A stretch of DNA of 50,612 nt from an uncultured Gammaproteobacteria bacterium (GTDB lineage Bacteria > Pseudomonadota > Gammaproteobacteria > Arenicellales > JAANXG01), in NCBI GenBank assembly GCA_945787105.1, contig CALZGZ010000182.1:1-50612 (forward strand), in the 5' to 3' direction. The notes under the pieces are model-generated. The model searched no databases. It had not been told where the DNA came from and worked only from the letters and a program-made list of their open reading frames with translations. The position numbers and the translations under genes are program-made. Shown piece after piece: positions 43,075 to 50,612 of the stretch (its first letter is position 1; every line of letters starts with the position of its first letter).

Positions 43075-43446
43075 CTAGTAACATCGCCACACATATGTCC
43101 CACCAACACGCCATCTATAGCAGGGATCCGCACCGTCACTCAGAAAATCAATGTTTATTGCTTTTCTCACTGGGAGCTGAGGTTGAGCTTTATCAGAGTC
43201 TCCAGGTCTGTTGCGGCAAAGTCTTGAGTATCTGACGAAACCGCCTTCATAGAAATAAAGCACGGCCACTGGCTTATCCGGCCCACCAGGCGGACAGGGC
43301 AGTGGAAGTTCGCCACCTGCCTTGGGGTTGGATGGCGTACCTGGCTTCATGCCTGCGTGGTGCGAGTATTTTGTGGAAGCGCATCCTGCAGTGACGGCCA
43401 GCAATGACAACATCATCACTAATACCGTTTGTTTAAGGTCTCTCAT
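43075..43446 (-). CDS. Small lipoprotein
   Basis: A 123-residue protein with a lipoprotein signal (VLVMMLSLLAVTAGC, lipidated Cys22). The mature part is proline- and glycine-rich (GTPSNPKAGGELPLPCPPGGPDKP), then VAVLYFYEGGFVRYSRLCRN and a C-terminal CYRWRVGGTYVWRCY with two Cys, likely disulfide bonded. GAGGTAA lies before the ATG. It is 62 bases downstream of the FecR-barrel gene on the same strand and may be cotranscribed. Family unknown. Confidence 0.7.
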   Translation of the reverse strand: MRDLKQTVLVMMLSLLAVTAGCASTKYSHHAGMKPGTPSNPKAGGELPLPCPPGGPDKPVAVLYFYEGGFVRYSRLCRNRPGDSDKAQPQLPVRKAINIDFLSDGADPCYRWRVGGTYVWRCY

Positions 43447-43507
43447 CTTGTTTACCTCGCTTTTGTTGGTGGACGAACCATTAAACCGCGATAGTCAAGC
43501 GGCGCCT

Positions 43508-46500
43508 CTAGAAACTTAAAGTTACACGTACCACCGCGCTTGTGTCCGGAACAAATCGCGGGTTACTCGGCACCGCAGATTGAATGTTCTGATCTTGAAA
43601 CCGAAACTCCTCATCGAACACATTTCTTACCTCAAGACTTAACACTCCCCTTCGTTTCGGCAGCCGATATCCGACCGCCACGTCCAAGATTACTGCATTG
43701 TCGTCACCTGTCTGCGTCGCGAAGGGAAGAACGTTCCGGATGTCCTGATCGATGTAGCTCGCACGAACACCGGCGAACAGGCCGGAGGGAGAAAAATATC
43801 GAACGGTCAGCGGTGCGATCAGTGTATCGACCTGTCGCAGTGGATCAACAACCAGAGGATCTTCGCGCTCGAAATCCTCGAGCAGCATCTCTCCCGTTAC
43901 AGCCCAATTATTCCCCAGGGTTGCATAGGCATACGCCCGCAGCATTTCCTCTTTCTGCTCTTCCTCAACTACTCCGCCTTCACTGCCACGTTGAGGCAAC
44001 CTCAGATCACGGCGGAGGTATTCGACACCGACAAACAGACGTTTATTGACTTCCCAGTCGATCCCGATACCTGCGGACTCACTCTCCGTCCCATCGAAAT
44101 CGTCAAAAAGCTGATTGAAACCCGCCACCTGAGTTGGCTCTATCGTTTGCTTGGTCAAGAGGGTCGTACGCAGATTTTCGAAGTACGCAGCCCGCAACGT
44201 AGCGTTCTGTGTGAGGTCCCACTGTACACCGATTTTAGGATTCACTTCGTCAACATCGAGTGGGGCGCTCTCGAAACGTTCATAGCTCAACCCGAATGTC
44301 CACCTGAGTTCGTCGGAGGTGGTCACATTGCTGTAAACGTAGGCATTATCTTGCTCCACCGGATCGTTGATTTTGTCAATCAGAATACAGTCGCCGAAAA
44401 ACGGCGGACCCGGAGGACATATCCCACCAGGGAAATCAGCACTCGCATCAAAGATGGAGATCTCAGTGCGATCTATTTCCGCAGTCCCGAGTCCTACTAC
44501 CAGATTCCATCGATCCCGGCGAAGAAGATACTGCGCTTCGTAGTTGTCCGCTTCGCTTGATAAATCTACATCAACGTTGGGTCCAGGGGAGCCGAGAAAC
44601 TGTATCGATGCCTCGTCGCGTTCAGTGTGAATCCAAGACAATAGAAGCTCAGAACTCGAAGAAGGGGACAGGCGCAACCCAAGCCTGGGGGTTTCGCTCT
44701 CTATCGTGAGTCGATCAAGGGGAGAAAAATCATCGGGATCGAAGTTCAGACTGACGTCGCCACGGTCGGACTTACGGTTCCTGTATTCGAACTGCAAGTT
44801 GGCAAAAGGGGTCATCGCCACCTGTGCAAAAACATTGTAAATGTCATGCTCGAGGTCGTTGTTTTCACGTAAGCCATCGGTTTCGTAATGATACTGCCCG
44901 ACACTGTAGGCAAACTTGTCTTGAATTCCATTGACGACGACCTCGTCACCGAACGTGCCGTTATTGCCGCCAACGCCCGTTAGCAGCAAGCGTGGACGGT
45001 CTGTAACAAACAATGGTGTAAATTCGTTGAAAGCAACCTGAGCAGGTCCTGCGCCGGAAATGACGTTTAGGTCGGTTTCGACCAGTGCGGGCTGCACGGG
45101 ATACAGATTCAGTGGTTGCAACATTTGGGACTGCAGTAACTCGCTGGCACGCGCAACTTCGTGGCGCGGTATCGCTGCAAAAGTATCTGACAGAAATCGA
45201 TGTGCAGAATGATTGGATGGGTCGAGGGCCAGGGATTTGCTTGCCTCAATCAGTCCAAGTCGCTCAAATCCCAGTGTGTCATACACGCGTGCCAGGCTGG
45301 TGCCCCGGCTGGCCAAATCGCCGTCTAATAGCAGCCGTGAACGGTAAACGGCACGATTATCGTTCAGTTCGATCGACGTCTGCAGGTCTCGCAGCGCTTC
45401 GACCGGCCGATTGATCGTTTGCTTCCGAATCGCATCATATAACCAAGGCGTCGGGTCCCTGGGATCGAGCTGTTTAGCGATTGCATACTGTTTACCGTCC
45501 AACGAATCACGTTTTTCTTCAAAGTATGCCTTACCAAGATAACTGCGAATAAGTGAGCTGTTGGGATCCAGGGCGGCGGCTATCTCGATATCCCGTCGTC
45601 CGCCACCGAGATCTCCGTTCCGGATTGTTGCCAGTCCGAGCCCAAGGCGCGGCAGTGGGTCTTCGGAATTGAGTGCTATGGCTTTGTTGAAGGCCTCTTT
45701 AGCCTTGGCGGTTTCAATGCGGGTTAAGTGAATGAAACCCAACACAGTTTGGGTACGGGATATGGTCGGGTCAATGGCGACGGCCTGTCGGGCGCTTTCC
45801 AGCGATGCTCTCAGATCGCCTTTGGATGACTGCAGTTCGGCCAGGCGGGCCAAAGCGTAGGCGTTGTTCGGGTCTCTTTTGACGGCTTGCAGAGCACTTT
45901 CGAGCGCGCCGTCGATATTGAATTGGGATTGCTGCACATAGGAGAGCGCGGTATAAGCCGTGCTTGACCCTTGGTCGATAGCGACTGCTTGCTGCGCTAG
46001 CTGTGTGGCTTCCTCACTACGGTTTTGTGCAACAGCGATTACCGCTTGCAATGCGACCGCAACAGCGTCGTTTGGATTCTCTTTTCTAGCCTGATCTAGA
46101 AGTGTCGTTGCTTCGTCTACTCGCCCGACAATCAGAAGATCGGTCGCTTCGCGTGTCATGGGCGAAACTTTCTCACTCACGCCAATCGTCGGATAGTGGA
46201 GCGACCACTGAACTGCATCACGAGGACGGACAACGATGCGTGGCTCGGGCGCCTTGCCAGCGCGCGCCACTGCGGATTGACCGCTGTGCAGAGTCAAGCT
46301 GCCAAAATCGTTGGATGCCGTCACGCGTCCTTCGAAAACGCTGATGACAGTACGATCCGCTTCGACGCGCATGTAAAACTCGGTGCCCTCCACCGCGGCG
46401 TTGACCACCGGGGTTTTGATCTCCAGGGACCGCGGCGCCGGCGTCAACAGATTGATCGCGCCGCGCAGCAGATCGAGAAGAGAGACACCCTCCGGAGAGA

Positions 46501-46783
46501 CGCTGCGCATGCGCAGTTCCGTATCCTGATCGATACGCAACACCGTGTCGGTCTCCAGAATGACGATGGCCGCACGGCTGCGCGGGCCTACTTTGACGAC
46601 ATCACCGGGACAAATCACATCGGCGAGCTTTGCCGGGGCTTTGTTGAGTTCGAGATTGCCTTGTGCGGAAACGATCTCGGCAATAGGGTTGGCACACAGC
46701 GCGCTAGCCAGCGACGGCCACGACACAAGGCACACGGCAAAAATACAAACAACGCCTACCAGGTTTGTCGGCAATTTTGTCAT
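43508..46783 (-). CDS. FecR-domain/TPR/outer-membrane beta-barrel fusion protein
   Basis: A 1091-residue exported protein. Signal peptide about 1-28 (cleavage near ASALC). Residues about 30-200 are a FecR domain (GDVVKVGPRSRAAIVILETD, LRIDQDTELRM, VNAAVEGTEFYMRV, VISVFEGRVTASN). Residues about 215-560 are tetratricopeptide repeats (EATQLAQQAVAIDQGSS, LESALQAVKRDPNNAYAL, EAFNKAIALNSEDPLPRL). The last 500 residues have amphipathic strands of a large beta-barrel resembling the TonB-dependent receptor barrel (LSLEVRNVFDEEFRFQDQN), ending in VTLSF with the terminal Phe. No TonB box or plug is seen. AGGGA precedes ATG 46783; the frame extends 46 codons upstream without support. It lies 188 bases after the cyclase gene, same strand. 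Confidence 0.82.
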   Translation of the reverse strand: MTKLPTNLVGVVCIFAVCLVSWPSLASALCANPIAEIVSAQGNLELNKAPAKLADVICPGDVVKVGPRSRAAIVILETDTVLRIDQDTELRMRSVSPEGVSLLDLLRGAINLLTPAPRSLEIKTPVVNAAVEGTEFYMRVEADRTVISVFEGRVTASNDFGSLTLHSGQSAVARAGKAPEPRIVVRPRDAVQWSLHYPTIGVSEKVSPMTREATDLLIVGRVDEATTLLDQARKENPNDAVAVALQAVIAVAQNRSEEATQLAQQAVAIDQGSSTAYTALSYVQQSQFNIDGALESALQAVKRDPNNAYALARLAELQSSKGDLRASLESARQAVAIDPTISRTQTVLGFIHLTRIETAKAKEAFNKAIALNSEDPLPRLGLGLATIRNGDLGGGRRDIEIAAALDPNSSLIRSYLGKAYFEEKRDSLDGKQYAIAKQLDPRDPTPWLYDAIRKQTINRPVEALRDLQTSIELNDNRAVYRSRLLLDGDLASRGTSLARVYDTLGFERLGLIEASKSLALDPSNHSAHRFLSDTFAAIPRHEVARASELLQSQMLQPLNLYPVQPALVETDLNVISGAGPAQVAFNEFTPLFVTDRPRLLLTGVGGNNGTFGDEVVVNGIQDKFAYSVGQYHYETDGLRENNDLEHDIYNVFAQVAMTPFANLQFEYRNRKSDRGDVSLNFDPDDFSPLDRLTIESETPRLGLRLSPSSSSELLLSWIHTERDEASIQFLGSPGPNVDVDLSSEADNYEAQYLLRRDRWNLVVGLGTAEIDRTEISIFDASADFPGGICPPGPPFFGDCILIDKINDPVEQDNAYVYSNVTTSDELRWTFGLSYERFESAPLDVDEVNPKIGVQWDLTQNATLRAAYFENLRTTLLTKQTIEPTQVAGFNQLFDDFDGTESESAGIGIDWEVNKRLFVGVEYLRRDLRLPQRGSEGGVVEEEQKEEMLRAYAYATLGNNWAVTGEMLLEDFEREDPLVVDPLRQVDTLIAPLTVRYFSPSGLFAGVRASYIDQDIRNVLPFATQTGDDNAVILDVAVGYRLPKRRGVLSLEVRNVFDEEFRFQDQNIQSAVPSNPRFVPDTSAVVRVTLSF

Positions 46784-46971
46784 TGTTTTTCCCTGTAACT
46801 CGCAGTGTGGACACTTCAACCGAGCGTCATAAAGCGACAGCTGTTGCCGATGCGGCTGGTTTCTCCAAACAACCGCACAGATTCGGAAACAATCATTACC
46901 ACTGTTCCCGGTATTAATCAATAATCGGGTTCACAATCGGCTCGTGTCCGATGACCAAGCGTATTGGTGTA

Positions 46972-49179
46972 CTATTTAGTTTCGATGCGAATAGTCGTGC
47001 TCGCATCTTCCGCGCGCTTCGCCGTGGCGCACTGTCGGCACCGGTCGCGATAAAACCGCGACGGACCATCGTCGGGGTGCTGTGTGAGGACTTGTTTAAA
47101 ATCCCGCTCGGCAGCCCACCACTGCCTGTCCTTGAAAATATTCAGAGCGGTTTCGAACGCCGCGCAGAGTTGCTGCTGATGCCGGGTTGCGGTTTCCTGT
47201 CGGCAGAGAATTTCGTAAATGGTTAATGCATCGTGCTTACCCTTAAGTACGAACGCCCCCACCCGGCGCACTAACAATTCGTCGAGATCCCGAACCACCG
47301 ATTCCTCTGCCAGCAACCGGGTGTGTAAAAGCTTGCTCAAACCTTCGATGCGGGAGGCGGTGTTCATGATGTCACCCCGTGCGACGTAGCTGTAGTGACC
47401 GCCACCGCCGACGTTGCCCAACACCACCGAGCCGGCGTGTAAGCCGATACGGGTGTGGAACGGCTGATCGGGGTGCTTGTTGTTGAAATCTTCGACATCC
47501 TCGAGGATATCCAGCGCGGCGCAACACGCACGCAACCGCGCAGTCTTGGCGGGTTGCGCTTCGGTCCACAGGCCAACCATGCCGTCGCCGCCGAATCCCA
47601 TCATCTCCCCCTGCCACTGCCCAAGCCGGTCACCCAACAGCGCAAAGTATTCGTTTGATAGTTTCGCCAACTCCGCCGGCGAGACCTCCTCTGTCAGCGT
47701 CGTATAACCGCTCACATCGGTGAACAGGCAAACGCCGTAATCGATGTCCACCGCGGTGCTCGGCTGTCCTTCCTCGACTAGGCGTTCTGCCGCTCTGCGC
47801 GGCATGTAATAATGGATTGCCCGCGTAACCTTCTCGCTGGTGTGCCGTGCGCCGAGGAATTGCCACCAAAGACCGAGCGTCAGGGCCAGCGGTAACTGCA
47901 CAACGAGGGGGAGAAAAGTCGGCATCCACAGAGAGTGGTTGGCGAAAACAAGCGCGGCTGTAAATAGGTAACCCGCCCCCAGAACCACAATCGCGATCGC
48001 TGCCCGTACGCCGGATAATCGGTACCCCAACCAGCCGCCCAGGATCCCCAGCAAAAATAATATAATGCTGCCTGCCCACTTTCCTACGGGGCGCAGTGCA
48101 CGATCATCCAACAGGTTGGCGAACGCGGTGGCGGCAATCTCCACCCCGGTCAGGTCAATCCCGTCCTCGGTAGAAAAGACGGTGTGGAAATCGTCCACTC
48201 GGTCGGTAAGCGACACATGCGTGGCACCCACAAACACCGCCTTGCCGGTGAGGTCCGGGAGGACGGCAGAATCAGCGCGTTCATCCCAAAGCGCACGGTA
48301 CGGAATTGTGGTAATAGTCCCAGCGGGACCATAATAATTCAAAAAATAGCTATCGCCCTGCGCGTACATCTTCGCCACCGCGGTAAGAATCCCTTTGTTG
48401 TCGGGAGAGAGTCCCAGCGACTTGTCTAATTGCTTGATAAAGCCCTGTGCAAAGCCGGGCCCACTGCGGAATCCACCGCGCAACACATCGATCAGCGCGC
48501 GTAAGTCCTGCGCCGATTCGGGTTCAGATGGAAGCGCCTCCGTCGATGGGAAGCCGGCTTGCTGCAAATGAGCGATGAAGTTGGCGTATCCGAGCCGTTG
48601 CAGGGTGTAGATTTGCAGCGCCACGATGGGTAACGTCGCCACATTGCCCACCGCATGATAGAACGCCCACACCTGATTCACGCGATTGGGAACCTTGGGA
48701 AGAGGAAAAGGCCCGAGCCCGGCAGCTGCGGCGGTCAATACCGGTGTTGGTGTGACCAAACTGTCCATCGTGAGCGCCGGGGTTCGTTCGCGCTCAACGC
48801 GTTGGAACAGCGCCACCCGTTTGCTCCGTTGCATGGCCAGCGCCAAAGCGCGATCACCGCCGGTATCGCGGCTTGCTTCGAAAAACACATCAAATACGAT
48901 AACCGCGGCGCCACGCTGGGTCAGCCTGTCGATAAGCTCGGCGTGTAGAGACCGCGCCCAGTTGCGAATTTTCTCCGGTTGCTCAAACCGCGCCGCAGAC
49001 TCCTTATCCAAGACGACAACTACGGTATCCGCCGGTGCCGCTACCTTTCCGCGTAACGTGAACAACCAACTCAGTCCGACCTCTTGCTCTAAAGACCAAC
49101 CTGGCGATGTCAGCGATGCCATACTCCCGACCAATCCCACCAGCAAACCCAATACCATGGCTTTTCCAAAATGAGACAT
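46972..49179 (-). CDS. CHASE2-domain class III nucleotidyl cyclase
   Basis: A 735-residue membrane sensor: N-terminal helix, a periplasmic CHASE2 domain (about 30-365; VVVVLDKESAARF, VIVFDVFFEASRD, FVGATHVSLTDRVDD), three helices (about 368-442) and a cytoplasmic class III cyclase domain (about 475-655). Metal-binding Asp488 (FTDVSGYT) and Asp532 (GGDGM), and the transition-state Asn606 and Arg610 (MNTASR) are present. The usual adenine-recognition Lys appears to be Gly528 and the paired Asp/Thr appears to be Val599, so nucleotide specificity is uncertain. A C-terminal helical tail (about 670-735) follows. It is divergent from a Crp-type gene and upstream of the FecR-barrel gene. Confidence 0.88.
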   Translation of the reverse strand: MSHFGKAMVLGLLVGLVGSMASLTSPGWSLEQEVGLSWLFTLRGKVAAPADTVVVVLDKESAARFEQPEKIRNWARSLHAELIDRLTQRGAAVIVFDVFFEASRDTGGDRALALAMQRSKRVALFQRVERERTPALTMDSLVTPTPVLTAAAAGLGPFPLPKVPNRVNQVWAFYHAVGNVATLPIVALQIYTLQRLGYANFIAHLQQAGFPSTEALPSEPESAQDLRALIDVLRGGFRSGPGFAQGFIKQLDKSLGLSPDNKGILTAVAKMYAQGDSYFLNYYGPAGTITTIPYRALWDERADSAVLPDLTGKAVFVGATHVSLTDRVDDFHTVFSTEDGIDLTGVEIAATAFANLLDDRALRPVGKWAGSIILFLLGILGGWLGYRLSGVRAAIAIVVLGAGYLFTAALVFANHSLWMPTFLPLVVQLPLALTLGLWWQFLGARHTSEKVTRAIHYYMPRRAAERLVEEGQPSTAVDIDYGVCLFTDVSGYTTLTEEVSPAELAKLSNEYFALLGDRLGQWQGEMMGFGGDGMVGLWTEAQPAKTARLRACCAALDILEDVEDFNNKHPDQPFHTRIGLHAGSVVLGNVGGGGHYSYVARGDIMNTASRIEGLSKLLHTRLLAEESVVRDLDELLVRRVGAFVLKGKHDALTIYEILCRQETATRHQQQLCAAFETALNIFKDRQWWAAERDFKQVLTQHPDDGPSRFYRDRCRQCATAKRAEDASTTIRIETK

Positions 49180-49294
49180 TTTGTTACTTCACGGCAACGG
49201 CACCCGCGTGGGGACTTCCAAGGCACAAGCCCGGTGCCCGGTGATGAAAAGATCCTTTGAAGGTCTTTTTCCGGTAACTACGATTTTCGCCCGT

Positions 49295-49313
49295 ATACAT
49301 CAATACGATGTAT
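49295..49313. promoter_or_regulatory. Inverted repeat in the cyclase-crp divergent region
   Basis: ATACATC and GATGTAT are exact inverted 7-mers with a 5-base spacer, centred about 125 bases upstream of the cyclase start and 150 upstream of the Crp-type start. It does not match the CRP consensus. It could be an operator for an unknown regulator. Confidence 0.3.
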
Positions 49314-49397
49314 TGTGAGTCTTGAGGCAACATCGAAGCGTATTCTACGTGTATTATTAGGGGTCTACCGGTTGCTCGAACTCCAAACAATGTCATT

Positions 49398-49419
49398 CTA
49401 TGAAAGGTCATAGTATGAT
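49398..49419 (+). promoter_or_regulatory. Possible promoter with overlapping inverted repeat for the Crp-type gene
   Basis: TATGAT (49414-49419) is a good -10 box 33 bases before the ATG at 49453. The spacer contains CTATGA-aagg-TCATAG (49398-49413), a 6-bp inverted repeat that could be an operator. The -35 hexamer is poor. Confidence 0.35.
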
Positions 49420-49452
49420 TTGCGTGATCCCAAGCTTGCGAACACCGACTCT

Positions 49453-50112
49453 ATGGACGCACACAAGACGTTGGAGAACATCCCGCTTTTTTCCGGTCTC
49501 AAGAAATCGGACTTGAAGACGATTTCTAGCCACGCCATTACCCGCAACTATCCCAAAAACACAATCGTGATCACGGAGGGAGATATCACAAATACTTTGT
49601 ACATTATTCATTCAGGCAAGGTAAAGGTATTTCTAAATGATGAGCATGGGAAAGAGATCATTCTCGCCAGATTGGGATCCAACGAGTACTTTGGCGAGCT
49701 GTCAATGCTTGACGGCGAAGCCCGTTCCGCTTCGGTCATGACCGTGGAACCCACGACCGTAGCGTTGATCTCAAAAGCGGACTTCGATGCGTATCTCATC
49801 AACAATCCATGTGTTGCGCTAACGCTGTTGGAGACCCTCACGAAAAGAATCCGGCAGCTGACAGAGAACGTCAGAAGCCTGGCGTTACTAGACGTCTATG
49901 GCCGGGTTGCGAGGGTATTGCTAGACATGGCAAAAGAAACGAACGGCAAATTAGTAATCGATGAAAAACTCTCGCAGCAGGAAATTGCAAAAATGGTGGG
50001 CGCCTCCCGCGAGATGGTGAGCCGAATTCTCAAGGACTTGTCAACGGGTGGATATATCGACGTCAAGAGGGACCAGATCGTCATCCACCAAAAACTCCCC
50101 CCCGCATGGTGA
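49453..50112 (+). CDS. Crp/Fnr-family transcription regulator, CRP-like
   Basis: A 219-residue regulator. The N-terminal cyclic-nucleotide domain has the phosphate-binding cassette FGELSMLDGEARSASV, where the Gly-Glu-Leu and Arg-Ser-Ala used by E. coli CRP for cAMP are kept. A long dimer helix follows (about 108-138). The C-terminal winged helix has SREMVSRIL; the Arg-Glu-x2-x-Arg pattern matches the CRP recognition helix, so TGTGA-type half sites are expected. No cysteine cluster as in FNR. Start ATG 49453; a frame extends 11 codons upstream without support. Divergent from the CHASE2 cyclase, which may supply its ligand. Confidence 0.9.
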   Translation: MDAHKTLENIPLFSGLKKSDLKTISSHAITRNYPKNTIVITEGDITNTLYIIHSGKVKVFLNDEHGKEIILARLGSNEYFGELSMLDGEARSASVMTVEPTTVALISKADFDAYLINNPCVALTLLETLTKRIRQLTENVRSLALLDVYGRVARVLLDMAKETNGKLVIDEKLSQQEIAKMVGASREMVSRILKDLSTGGYIDVKRDQIVIHQKLPPAW

Positions 50113-50131
50113 TCCAGCTGTAAGCTGCGAG

Positions 50132-50146
50132 TGTGAATATTTCACA
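50132..50146. promoter_or_regulatory. CRP-like binding site
   Basis: TGTGAA-TAT-TTCACA is an exact 6-bp inverted repeat of CRP half sites. The spacing is one base shorter than the usual TGTGA-N6-TCACA. It lies 20 bases after the regulator's stop and 97 bases before the small membrane protein gene. It could regulate that gene; it could also be a hairpin. Confidence 0.4.
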
Positions 50147-50242
50147 AACTTTTCTGTAATCTCGCACAGACTATCCGCCCCCAATTCATTACCCTTTCCT
50201 CCACAGACTACCGGCATTCCGGTGACAACTTGGGAGGAAGTC

Positions 50243-50359
50243 ATGTTTGATTATCGACCAGAAGACCACATCGCACCTGGACGGTATGTTGCATGTAGTT
50301 GGTGTCTCGCGGCAGCGGTTCTAATCGCGTTAGTCGTGATTTCCGTATCTGTGGTCTGA
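50243..50359 (+). CDS. 38-residue membrane protein
   Basis: ATG 50243 follows GGGAGGAAGTC, a strong ribosome-binding site, and opens 38 codons ending in TGA. The product has a polar N terminus (MFDYRPEDHIAPGRYVACSWC) and one C-terminal hydrophobic helix (LAAAVLIALVVISVSVV). CSWC is a CxxC pair just before the helix. Too short for most gene finders. It is preceded by the CRP-like site. Family unknown. Confidence 0.65.
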   Translation: MFDYRPEDHIAPGRYVACSWCLAAAVLIALVVISVSVV

Positions 50360-50372
50360 CCCGAGTAAGACC

Positions 50373-50460
50373 GGGGATCGAAGAACGGCGATCCAGGGAA
50401 CGGGATCATACGTGGTGAAAGGCCCTCTTAGGGTCAATGATCCCTGGTTAGCTGATCCCC
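50373..50460. repeat. Nested inverted repeats (structured intergenic element)
   Basis: GGGGATC (50373-50379) pairs with GATCCCC (50454-50460); inside, GGGATCAT (50402-50409) pairs with ATGATCCC (50437-50444); at the tip CCCT-CTT-AGGG (50423-50433). The RNA or DNA could fold as one long hairpin with internal loops. It lies 14 bases after the small membrane protein. It could be a terminator without a T-tract, a small RNA or a repeat family member. Confidence 0.45.
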
Positions 50461-50491
50461 GCCAAGCAGGGCTAAAGTCATCTCCGCAGAA

Positions 50492-50612
50492 CTAGCCCGC
50501 ATTTCTCACCAGGATCCCGGATGATGGCGCAGGACAGGTGCGGCTGAACGCCGGGCTGGAATGAGATGCATAGCCGTAGCTATGGATCGAGTGAAGCCCA
50601 AGTTCAGGCGCG
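50492..50612. mobile_element. MITE-like element, copy E (cut by window end)
   Basis: It starts CTAGCCCGCATTTCTCACC and continues GGATCCCGGATGATGG and GCGCAGGACAGG, which is the reverse-strand right end of copies C and A. The rest runs past the window. No gene is seen in the visible part. Confidence 0.55.

Noticed and set aside
46196-46798. A 200-codon plus-strand frame opposite the FecR part of the fusion gene
   Set aside because: Antisense to a gene with clear FecR and TPR motifs; no ribosome-binding site or domain.
49245-49271. Terminator-like AAGATCCTT...AAGGTCTTTTT
   Set aside because: The stem is interrupted by a bulge and the position, in a divergent promoter region with no plus-strand gene before it, gives it no obvious transcript to end.
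1-50612. CRISPR array, prophage or intact insertion sequence
   Set aside because: No regularly spaced direct repeats, no phage structural or integrase genes and no transposase frame were seen. The repeated material is short palindromic elements only.

Overview
The window reads as chromosomal DNA of a gammaproteobacterium, probably an environmental, possibly autotrophic lineage. The evidence is the gene families: NnrU, ChaB, YbaK, DUF4389, DUF3330, a Crp-type regulator, a Tat-exported aldo/keto reductase and SulP carriers next to an LCIB-type carbonic anhydrase. No rRNA, tRNA, CRISPR array or phage module was found, and no intact transposase. Species cannot be named from the sequence.

Layout. 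1-1704 is the 3' part of a SulP anion carrier. 2103-6060 is a surface-glycan or lipid-modification group: a ChbG/YdjC deacetylase converging on an operon of a methyltransferase, a GT87 membrane glycosyltransferase and a polyprenyl-phosphate GT2. 6314-8217 pairs an LCIB-like beta-carbonic anhydrase with an internally deleted SulP that keeps only its first helix and STAS domain. 8599-18316 is mixed metabolism and transport: a glycine-zipper lipoprotein, dienelactone hydrolase, AEC carrier, an AKR-YbaK-transporter operon, a helix-hairpin-helix protein, a DsbA-like isomerase, an exported LVIVD beta-propeller protein and an exported metallo-beta-lactamase-fold hydrolase. 18726-25250 is rich in small exported, membrane or stress proteins, including a methionine-rich Met-Asn-Pro repeat protein, CBS, ChaB, LysM and cold-shock proteins. 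25461-31375 holds a TM0106-type nuclease and a complete ABC ATPase-FtsX-HlyD export operon.

31962-43446 carries NnrU, a tandem pair of small paralogues, a decayed dnaJ, a thioredoxin-DsbD fusion, an SLC13/RCK transporter, a threonine-to-glycine operon (SDR-type tdh plus kbl) and small proteins. 43508-50112 looks like a signalling unit: a FecR-TPR-outer-membrane-barrel fusion, a CHASE2 class III cyclase and a divergent Crp-type regulator. After it come a CRP-like site, a 38-residue membrane protein and a folded repeat.

A family of short non-autonomous elements runs through the whole window. Copies have terminal inverted repeats resembling TAACCCGCATATTGC or TAGCCCGCATTTC and shared internal palindromes. 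At least six copies and two solo ends are visible. Two of them begin at the stop codon of a gene. Together with the deleted SulP and the frameshifted dnaJ they suggest a chromosome shaped by small insertions and deletions.
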